Origin: Anaerolineae bacterium
GTDB lineage: Bacteria > Chloroflexota > Anaerolineae > B4-G1 > SLSP01
DNA length: 7,711 nucleotides
Direction of reading: 5' to 3'
NCBI GenBank assembly: GCA_016934645.1
Contig: JAFGSL010000290.1
Coordinates: 1 to 7,711, forward strand
Shown here: in pieces, positions 1 through 4,671 of the stretch
Layout: each line of letters starts with the position of its first letter
How positions within the stretch are numbered: position 1 is the stretch's first letter
Made by a program: the position numbers and the translations under genes
Notes under the pieces: generated by a model
What the model was told of the DNA's origin: nothing
What the model saw: only the letters and a program-made list of their open reading frames with translations
Database searches by the model: none

Positions 1-749
1 CGCCGGAGCGGATCAGACCCAGCGTAGGCGACACCGACAACACCGGTTACGCCGACGTGAGTGCGGGCAGCCGCACAACGTTTGCCACCGGCATCGCAGC
101 GGTCAAGGCAGCGGAGGACGTTATCGCGCAGATGAAAGCACGCGCGGCAGCGCTATGGGACGTCCCGATGGAGAATTTGGCTTACGCTAATGGCGTTTTT
201 TCCGCTCCCTCTGACCTGCGCTTCACCTTTGCGGAATTGGCGGAACAGGTGACAGGAGCTGGCGGCAGCGTCAGTAGTATGGCCAACATCGACGCGGCGG
301 AATGGGGTGCGGGATTCAGCACGCAGATCGCTGACGTGGAGGTTGATCCCGAGACAGGCAAGGTGAAACTACTACGCTACACGGTGGTGCAGGACGTGGG
401 CCAGGCTGTCAATCCGACAATGGTCGAAGGCCAAATGCAGGGCGGCGCGACACAGGGCATTGGCTGGGCGCTTTACGAGGGCTACGCCTACAACGAAAAG
501 GGGCAGATGCTCAACGCCAACTTCCTCGACTACAAGATTCCCACGGCGCTTGACGTGCCGATGATCGAGACGGTGATCGTCCAGGTACCGTACCCCAAGC
601 ACCCGTTCGGCGTGCGCGGCGTGGGCGAGCCCCCCATCGTACCGCCACCTGCCACCATCGCGAATGCCATCTACCACGCGACCGGCGTCCGCCCCGATCA
701 TTTGCCGATGACACCGGCGCATCTGTTGGAGAAGCTGGGCATCATTTGA
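1..749 (+). CDS. Molybdenum hydroxylase large subunit, C-terminal part (xanthine/aldehyde/CO dehydrogenase family), 5' truncated by the window edge
   Basis: Seen: the frame is open from base 3 with no stop back to the window edge, so the gene starts upstream and about 248 C-terminal residues are present. The GTG at 57 is internal: the codons before it encode GDTDNTGYADV, which runs straight into SAGSRTTFATG, a conserved block of this family. Other family blocks are VVQDVGQAVNP (nt 384-416), the cofactor-binding GQMQGGATQGIGWALYEG (nt 429-482) and VRGVGEPP near the end. The Glu of GVGEPP (nt 627-629) aligns with the active-site Glu that acts as general base in xanthine dehydrogenases. Known: such subunits bind molybdopterin cytosine dinucleotide and hydroxylate aldehydes, purines, N-heterocycles or oxidise CO, passing electrons to a 2Fe-2S subunit and an FAD subunit. 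Neither partner is in the window; they may lie upstream. The substrate cannot be assigned, since the selectivity loops are mostly outside. A MoaD-like gene follows 84 bp downstream on the same strand. Confidence 0.93.
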   Translation, partial: PERIRPSVGDTDNTGYADVSAGSRTTFATGIAAVKAAEDVIAQMKARAAALWDVPMENLAYANGVFSAPSDLRFTFAELAEQVTGAGGSVSSMANIDAAEWGAGFSTQIADVEVDPETGKVKLLRYTVVQDVGQAVNPTMVEGQMQGGATQGIGWALYEGYAYNEKGQMLNANFLDYKIPTALDVPMIETVIVQVPYPKHPFGVRGVGEPPIVPPPATIANAIYHATGVRPDHLPMTPAHLLEKLGII

Positions 750-820
750 GAGTATGGGAGTGAAAGGGTAGGAGTGTGGGAGTGTGGGAGATTCACTTTC
801 CCCCATACTCCCTCCTCTCC
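750..820. repeat. G-rich tandem and inverted repeat in the gap before the moaD-like gene
   Basis: Directly after the stop codon, GGGAG/GTGTGGGAG motifs recur; AGTGTGGG is repeated in tandem at 773-780 and 781-788. GGG tracts lie at 756-758, 766-768, 778-780 and 786-788, a relaxed G-quadruplex pattern (one 9-nt loop). The segment 750-766 is an imperfect inverted match to 796-810 (GAGTATGGG against CCCATACTC), so a hairpin is possible. A pyrimidine-rich stretch (811-820) follows. It looks like a dispersed intergenic repeat rather than coding sequence. Any regulatory role is inference. Confidence 0.6.
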
Positions 821-824
821 CTTT

Positions 825-829
825 GGAGG
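825..829 (+). promoter_or_regulatory. Shine-Dalgarno sequence GGAGG that sets the start of the moaD-like gene
   Basis: GGAGG lies 4 nt before GTG at 834. This supports GTG 834 rather than the in-frame ATG at 774, which sits inside the G-rich repeat and would add 20 residues of repeat-derived sequence. CTCC at 817-820 could pair with GGAG at 825-828 over a CTTT loop, and CCTCC at 811-815 could pair with all of GGAGG, so the site may be partly hidden in RNA structure. Confidence 0.65.
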
Positions 830-833
830 CACC

Positions 834-1115
834 GTGGCGACGGTTTACATTCCATCGTTGATGCGCGATCTCACGGGAGGCCGGGATAGGGCTGATGTGC
901 AGGGTCGGACGGTAATACAAGTCATCGATGCGCTAGACGCAACCTATCCAGGCGTGAAAGCGCGCGTGTGCGCGGATGTCCACTCCGGCAACGGCAACCG
1001 GCTCGCGCCTGGCGTCGCTGTGTCGGTGGATGGCGTCATCGTCCGCCTGGGGCTGCGTGCGCCCGTCAAAGCCGATAGCACCATCCGCTTCTTGCCAGTT
1101 ATTGAGGGTGGATAA
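834..1115 (+). CDS. MoaD/ThiS-family ubiquitin-like sulfur-carrier protein
   Basis: Seen: from GTG 834 the product is 93 aa, MATVYIPSLMRDLTGG..., ending in FLPVIEGG. Length, the N-terminal beta strand (VYIP), the helix IQVIDALDATYPGVKARV (about 28-45), the VSVDG turn (63-67) and the terminal Gly-Gly (92-93) fit the beta-grasp MoaD/ThiS fold. Known: in this family the C-terminal Gly is adenylated by an E1-like enzyme (MoeB/ThiF) and becomes a thiocarboxylate that donates sulfur, for example to MoaE for molybdopterin; some members act as ubiquitin-like modifiers or in other sulfur-transfer routes. Context: it follows a molybdenum hydroxylase gene on the same strand, so a role in making or sulfurating that enzyme's cofactor is the simplest inference. 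No moaE or moeB is in the window, so the specific MoaD name is not assigned. Family call is strong; role is moderate. Confidence 0.85.
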   Translation: MATVYIPSLMRDLTGGRDRADVQGRTVIQVIDALDATYPGVKARVCADVHSGNGNRLAPGVAVSVDGVIVRLGLRAPVKADSTIRFLPVIEGG

Positions 1116-1129
1116 CCACGGGTAAGGTT

Positions 1130-1191
1130 TCTGACAGGATTAACAAGATTTTCAGGATTCATTTCGATTTTCATCCTGTCAACCCTGTCTA
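1130..1191. repeat. Inverted repeat GACAGG.../...CCTGTC in the gap before the dehydrogenase gene
   Basis: The arms 1133-1149 and 1173-1189 match at 14 of 17 positions as an inverted repeat. All three mismatches are A-C on the + strand, which become G-U wobbles on the - strand, so a - strand transcript could pair throughout. Similar AGGATT/AATCCTGTC units are, from memory, common intergenic repeats in several bacterial phyla. It fills most of the 95 bp between the two genes and ends about 20 bp before the next start codon. No T-run typical of an intrinsic terminator follows. Confidence 0.65.
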
Positions 1192-1210
1192 AAAGTGCTA
1201 GGAGAGTACG

Positions 1211-2278
1211 ATGAAGGCTGTGGTCTTGCGCAAACCGAAAGACATGGTCCTAATGGATATCCCGCGCCCCACCCTGACAGAAGCCAACCACGTGCTGGTC
1301 AAAGTCGAGGCATGTGGCATCTGTGGAAGCGATCTGCGCTACTGGGCCGGGGAAAATCCGTGGGCGCTGCACACCCTCGGCAGGCACGTGGACAACCCAC
1401 CGAACATGGTGTTGGGCCACGAGTTCGCGGGCGTCGTCATCGAGGTCAACGCGCCGGAGTACGAACACCTGCTCGGCAAGCGCGTAGGCGTCCAGGCTTT
1501 CCGCGTGTGCGGCGAGTGCGCGCTCTGCCGCTCAGGCCACGAGAACATGTGCAAGCACACGCTCCACATCGGCCACGCGCAAGGCTGGAGCGGGATGGAA
1601 TTCTTCCCCGGCGGTTACGCCGAATACTGTCTGGCCTGGGCCGATCTGCTGCACCCGATGGATGACCACGTCACGTTCGAGGAAGAGGCCATGCGCGACA
1701 TCCTGGGCGTCGCCGTCCACGCCGTCGGGCGCACAACCATTGTTGAAGGCACGACGGTGCTCTGCATCGGTGGCGGCCCGGCAGGCTTGAGCATCGCGCA
1801 GGTCGCAAAGGCGCGCGGCGCGCAGCACATCTTCATCTCCGACCCCTCACCAATGGCACGAAGCATCATCGAACGCTATCAAAGCTTCACGAGCATCGAT
1901 CCGACGGCGCAGTCTCTCGCGGATGCGCTTCAGGGGCGGCACTGTAACGCCATTTTCGACTCGGTCGGTACGCCCGCGACGGTGCAGGAGGCGCTGCCCC
2001 TGCTAGCGGAAGCCGGGACCTACGTCAACCTCGCCATCCACGACACGCCGTTCACCTTCAATGCGATGGCCCTCGGCTCCGAGCGCACGGTGACGGCGAC
2101 CTCCAACGCTTTCTACCGCGACGAGCGCGAAGCCCATGCCCTCATCGCCTCCGGCGCGGTGGATGTCAAACCGATGATCACCCACCACTTCCCACTGGAA
2201 GATTTCGCGCAGGCGTTTGAGCTACTGCTGCGCGAGCCAAAGGAAGCGTATAAGGTCGTTTTTGAAATGGATACGTGA
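1211..2278 (+). CDS. Zinc-dependent medium-chain alcohol/polyol dehydrogenase
   Basis: Seen: 355 aa, the usual length for this family. ATG 1211 has AGGAG at 1200-1204. The N-terminal GroES-like domain has GICGSD (catalytic-zinc Cys38) and GHEF (His70, Glu71). The structural-zinc site is Cys100, Cys103, Cys106 and Cys114 in CGECALCRSGHENMC. The Rossmann domain has GGGPAG at 187-192 and Asp211 at the end of the second strand, which favours NAD over NADP. Known: members oxidise alcohols, polyols, sugar alcohols or threonine with zinc and NAD(P). The sequence is nearest in style to sorbitol/threonine dehydrogenase-like proteins, but the substrate cannot be read. Odd: the motif that is normally E-P-L-(S/A)-V before VHA is here D-I-L-G-V (Asp163, Ile164), a conservative change near the catalytic zinc. 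Context: it lies on the same strand as the Mo hydroxylase and MoaD-like genes and could be co-transcribed, feeding or draining the same substrate. It converges on the regulator gene on the other strand. Confidence 0.93.
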   Translation: MKAVVLRKPKDMVLMDIPRPTLTEANHVLVKVEACGICGSDLRYWAGENPWALHTLGRHVDNPPNMVLGHEFAGVVIEVNAPEYEHLLGKRVGVQAFRVCGECALCRSGHENMCKHTLHIGHAQGWSGMEFFPGGYAEYCLAWADLLHPMDDHVTFEEEAMRDILGVAVHAVGRTTIVEGTTVLCIGGGPAGLSIAQVAKARGAQHIFISDPSPMARSIIERYQSFTSIDPTAQSLADALQGRHCNAIFDSVGTPATVQEALPLLAEAGTYVNLAIHDTPFTFNAMALGSERTVTATSNAFYRDEREAHALIASGAVDVKPMITHHFPLEDFAQAFELLLREPKEAYKVVFEMDT

Positions 2279-2328
2279 AGCGTGCGTAATTCGCTATTCG
2301 CAGTGTCTCCTGCAACTTGCATCCTGCC
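2279..2328. repeat. Short AATTCG-type repeat remnant between convergent genes
   Basis: The gap contains CGTAATTCGCTATTCGCAG (2284-2302), related to the AATTCGTGATTCG repeats at 4511-4550 and 4643-4671, followed by CCTGCAACTTGCATCCTGCC (2309-2328), another low-complexity motif with internal TTGCA/TGCAA symmetry. The convergent dehydrogenase (+) and regulator (-) genes both end here, within 50 bp. I see no strong hairpin with a T-run, so no intrinsic terminator is called. Confidence 0.45.
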
Positions 2329-2961
2329 TTATCTTAGGTGCTCCTTCGCCCACACGGCGGCTTCAACCCGCGAGATGACGCTGAGTTTCCGCAGGATGTT
2401 GCTCACGTGAAAATCCGCCGTGCGCACAGTGATGTACAGCGCCTGCGCGATCTCTTTGTTGCTCAGACCGTCCGCAACCAACCGCAGCACTTCACGCTCG
2501 CGGTGCGTGAGACTATCGCGAACATGCGCAACTTCGGCGCGCCAACGCTCAACGCGCGCGGTTTGCTCTGGTGTCCATAAGGCCTCGTTGCGCATCGCTA
2601 CCTGAACCGCCGCCACGATCTGGCCCGGCGCTTCATTCTTCAGCAGATAGCCCACGGCCCCCGCCGCCATCATTCCGGCTAAATAACGATCGTCATCGTA
2701 GGCGGACAAAGCCAAGACGCGCACAGACGGGGCGCGCTGTTCCACCGCGACAGCCACTGCCATCCCATCGATACCGGGAAGCTGGCAATCCAACACCGCC
2801 ACATCCGGGCGCAACGTCTCGATCAGTGCCAGCGCCGCGTCGCCGTCATCGGCCTCCCCCACCACCTCGATATCAGCCGCGCGATCCAACAACACGCGCA
2901 GCCCCATCCGCAGCGCGGGGTGGTCATCGGCAAGTAAAACGTGAATTGGTGTTGTCTCCAT
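2329..2961 (-). CDS. NarL/LuxR-family two-component response regulator
   Basis: Seen: 210 aa from ATG 2961 (METTPIHVLLADDHP). The receiver domain (about 6-120) has the acidic pair Asp12/Asp13, phospho-acceptor Asp58 in VLDCQLPGIDG, Ser86 in LALSAYDD and Lys108 in YLLKN. The DNA-binding domain (about 148-208) has LTHREREVLRLVADGLSNKEIAQAL and HVSNILRKL, the LuxR-type helix-turn-helix. Known: phosphorylation of the Asp drives dimerisation and binding at target promoters. The frame extends upstream to a GTG at 3000, but that start lies in a repeat and adds 13 residues before the receiver domain; GAGGAG just before ATG 2961 favours the shorter form. Odd: in the recognition helix the usual T-V-(K/R)-x-H-V pattern reads T-A-D-F-H-V (Thr181-Val186), placing Asp183 where a basic DNA-contacting residue is usual. 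Context: it lies 111 bp downstream of the barrel protein gene and behind the kinase gene on the same strand, so it may be that kinase's partner, although the classes do not normally match. Confidence 0.92.
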   Translation of the reverse strand: METTPIHVLLADDHPALRMGLRVLLDRAADIEVVGEADDGDAALALIETLRPDVAVLDCQLPGIDGMAVAVAVEQRAPSVRVLALSAYDDDRYLAGMMAAGAVGYLLKNEAPGQIVAAVQVAMRNEALWTPEQTARVERWRAEVAHVRDSLTHREREVLRLVADGLSNKEIAQALYITVRTADFHVSNILRKLSVISRVEAAVWAKEHLR

Positions 2962-2963
2962 AT

Positions 2964-2969
2964 CTCCTC
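2964..2969 (-). promoter_or_regulatory. Shine-Dalgarno sequence GAGGAG for the response regulator
   Basis: On the - strand GAGGAG is followed by AT and then ATG 2961. The 2-nt spacing is short, but it is the only good purine-rich site near a start and it supports ATG 2961 over the upstream GTG at 3000. Confidence 0.5.
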
Positions 2970-2994
2970 GACGGATTTTGCTCTTTTCAAAAAC

Positions 2995-3070
2995 TTTCAC
3001 CGCGGAGTTCGCTGAGGACGCAGAAAATCCTAAAAAAACCTCTGCGAACTCTGCGCTCTCAGCGGTGAAA
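2995..3070. repeat. Inverted repeat TTTCACCGC.../...GCGGTGAAA between the barrel protein and regulator genes
   Basis: The arms 2995-3024 and 3041-3070 match as an inverted repeat at 24 of 30 positions, with perfect ends TTTCACCGC/GCGGTGAAA and inner TCTGCG-like blocks. The 16-bp centre is A/T-rich (AAATCCTAAAAAAACC). From memory this type (CACCGCAGAG... with its mirror) is a widespread dispersed intergenic repeat in environmental bacteria. It ends 2 bp from the stop codon of the barrel protein gene (3073-3075). The hairpin could end or slow transcription between the genes, but no T-run follows on the - strand. Confidence 0.75.
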
Positions 3071-3072
3071 AA

Positions 3073-4542
3073 CTAATCGTCTCTCAACAAAGCGTCGAAT
3101 TCCTCGGCGGCATCCACCAGACGGCCCGGTTTCTTGGTGAGGCTGAACCAGTCCCACTGATCACCGTGCGGGAAATCGTCGAGGAACCAGCACAGCGCTA
3201 CGATCTGCGGCTCGGCATCGATCACGTCCAGCGCCGTCGTCAGCCAGCCGCGCGGATAGTTCTGCGCGGGCGGGATTTCGGCCTCGCGATCGTAGGTGTT
3301 GGTGGAGATGATGTACACGGGCAGACCGCGCGTCGTGGGATAAGCATTGATGATGTCCAGCCAATCGCGATAGACGCCGAAGCCGGCCCGCGCCCCGTTC
3401 CACGCCTCCCGGCGGATATCCGCGCGCGGCTCGTCGGCGCGCAGGGTTCCCGCCAGTTCCGGCGCATCGGGGAGACCCGGCGCTTGCACATCGAAGCCGT
3501 CCGGCGCGGCGAGCGGGATGCCTGCTGCCGCTTTCGTCATCGCGCTCTCGTCCAACAGCGCGACGAGCGTGTTCATATAGTTGAGCCACGGCGCGTCGAT
3601 GCCGTATTGCCGGTCGCCGTCCAGATCCACGCTCCACGGGCGCAGCGGCCCTACGATCACCCGCGCCCGTGCGTTCTCCGCGCGGATGGTCTGCACGACG
3701 TTGTCGGTGTGCGAAACGTCCTCGCCGTAACCGTTGAAGACGCGCGCATACCACACGGGCGTCACCGCGCGATCCTGCGCCAGCGCGTTAGCCTCCGCCG
3801 TGTTGAAGTCCGCGCCGGCGATGAAGCCGTACACGTCCTGCATCCGCGCATCGCGGGCCAGGCGACGGAAGTATTCGAGATACTCCGTGAGCGCCAGATA
3901 GTCGTCCACTGCCGGGATGCTTTGCGCCTGATCGTAGTCCACGCGCACCAGAACCCGCAGGCCTTTGGCGTGGTGGACGGCGATCCGCGCCGCCAGATCG
4001 TCCAATCCCCAGAACGGCTCCTCGGCGCGCCGGGCGTAGGCGATTTCCACGGCCCACCCACTGCGCCCATGCCAGTCGCGCGCCACATCGGGCAACACCA
4101 CACCCAACTTCGTCGGCGTCACGGACGCGCGAGCAGACGCCACCTCACCAACAGTGAAGCGACCCCGTTCCACGCAGCCGGTATGACAGTCATGGTAGAA
4201 ACGCAATTCGTATCCGTCGCCCTCAGGGACGGTGAACGTCCAACGCCACAACCAGGCCTGCCCGCTGCGCACGCCCTGACCCAGCGACGTCGCCGGGACG
4301 CCATCCACCGTCAGCGTGACGAACGTCCACGGTGTCGTGTCCGTCACAAACGCCGTCACCGTCTCGCCGGGCTGCGCGTCGAGCGGCTCCAGGCGGAACT
4401 GCGGCCATGGCACGTTCACGCCATCGCCGGGCAGGACGTACACTTTTCCGTGGATCGGCAGGAGCCAGTAGCCGGCGAGCAACACAATCGCCAGCAGAAC
4501 GCCCCACCATTTACGAATTAAGAATTGCGAATTACGAATCAC
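3073..4542 (-). CDS. Membrane-anchored protein with Ig-like and TIM-barrel (glycoside-hydrolase-like) domains
   Basis: Seen: 489 aa. The N-terminus has basic residues (Arg3, Arg10, Lys11) and one hydrophobic segment (about 13-29), with no lipobox, so it is an anchor or signal sequence. Residues about 50-132 look like an Ig/Fn3-type beta sandwich (QPGETVTAFVTD, VTLTVDGVPAT, ELRFYHDCHTGC, with Cys119/Cys123 as a possible disulfide). From about 144 on, alternating strands and helices suggest a TIM barrel: KLGVVLPDV, GLRVLVRVDYD, DVYGFIAGADFN, ARVIVGPL, LPVYIISTNTYD, IVALCWFLDD. Inference: an extracytoplasmic glycoside-hydrolase-like or carbohydrate-binding protein. Odd: no clear Asn-Glu acid/base or Glu nucleophile is visible at the expected strand ends, so it may be non-catalytic or a divergent family. 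The start GTG 4542 and first ten codons lie in a repeat; a GAGGA site and the need for the full hydrophobic segment support it. It lies between the kinase and regulator genes, 105 and 111 bp away. Fold confidence is moderate; function unknown. Confidence 0.72.
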   Translation of the reverse strand: MIRNSQFLIRKWWGVLLAIVLLAGYWLLPIHGKVYVLPGDGVNVPWPQFRLEPLDAQPGETVTAFVTDTTPWTFVTLTVDGVPATSLGQGVRSGQAWLWRWTFTVPEGDGYELRFYHDCHTGCVERGRFTVGEVASARASVTPTKLGVVLPDVARDWHGRSGWAVEIAYARRAEEPFWGLDDLAARIAVHHAKGLRVLVRVDYDQAQSIPAVDDYLALTEYLEYFRRLARDARMQDVYGFIAGADFNTAEANALAQDRAVTPVWYARVFNGYGEDVSHTDNVVQTIRAENARARVIVGPLRPWSVDLDGDRQYGIDAPWLNYMNTLVALLDESAMTKAAAGIPLAAPDGFDVQAPGLPDAPELAGTLRADEPRADIRREAWNGARAGFGVYRDWLDIINAYPTTRGLPVYIISTNTYDREAEIPPAQNYPRGWLTTALDVIDAEPQIVALCWFLDDFPHGDQWDWFSLTKKPGRLVDAAEEFDALLRDD

Positions 4543-4550
4543 GAATCACG
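4511..4550 (-). repeat. AATTCG-type repeat forming the start of the barrel protein gene
   Basis: On the - strand this reads as tandem variants of ATTCGTGATTCGTAATTCG, with further CAATTCTTAATTCG units. The GTG start at 4542 and codons 2-10 (IRNSQFLIR) of the barrel protein fall inside it. Related copies are at 4643-4671, 2284-2302 and 5788-5801. Only the hydrophobic segment and what follows are non-repeat protein. Confidence 0.65.
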
Positions 4551-4552
4551 AG

Positions 4553-4557
4553 TCCTC
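4553..4557 (-). promoter_or_regulatory. Possible Shine-Dalgarno GAGGA for the barrel protein
   Basis: On the - strand GAGGA precedes GTG 4542 by 10 nt, a workable though long spacing. It is the best support in the sequence for a start inside the repeat. Later in-frame alternatives (for example GTG at codon 20) would cut the membrane segment. Confidence 0.4.
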
Positions 4558-4580
4558 AGTCACGGAATATTTGGCTCGGA

Positions 4581-4598
4581 GCGGATCGCCAGATCCGC
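4581..4598. other. Small perfect hairpin GCGGATC/GATCCGC in the kinase-barrel gap
   Basis: GCGGATC (4581-4587) and GATCCGC (4592-4598) form a perfect 7-bp stem with a GCCA loop. A second weaker hairpin (4615-4637, GCCGGGA against TCCCTGGC with one bulge) lies beside it. Neither is followed by a T-run on the - strand, so they are not called as terminators. They could affect mRNA stability between the two genes. Confidence 0.4.
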
Positions 4599-4642
4599 GA
4601 TGACTGCGCAATGCGCCGGGATCTGACGCTCCCTGGCAAGCA

Positions 4643-4671
4643 TAGAATTACGCATCACGTATCACGAATCT
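4643..4671 (-). repeat. AATTCG-type repeat forming the 3' end of the histidine kinase gene
   Basis: On the - strand the segment reads AGATTCGTGATACGTGATG and then CGTAATTC, the same family as 4511-4550. The last seven codons of the kinase (RFVIRDA) and its TAA stop (4648-4650) are written in this repeat. The protein end still fits a normal final beta strand of a histidine kinase ATPase domain. Confidence 0.6.

Noticed and set aside
774..833. Upstream ATG start for the moaD-like gene
   Set aside because: The extra 20 residues come from the G-rich repeat and the gap, and the GGAGG site lies before GTG 834, where the family's N-terminal beta strand begins.
372..920. A - strand open frame of 182 codons over the Mo hydroxylase end and gap
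   Set aside because: It overlaps a strongly recognised coding region and runs through the G-rich repeat; its composition is low in meaning with no family motif.
2962..3000. GTG 3000 start giving 13 extra residues on the response regulator
   Set aside because: It begins inside an inverted repeat and precedes the receiver domain; ATG 2961 has a GAGGAG site and fits the family start.
3166..4521. A 451-codon + strand open frame antisense to the barrel protein gene
   Set aside because: It has an Arg/His/Val-rich composition typical of the mirror of a GC-rich gene, no recognisable domain, and overlaps a gene with membrane segment and domain-like pattern. Treated as a shadow.
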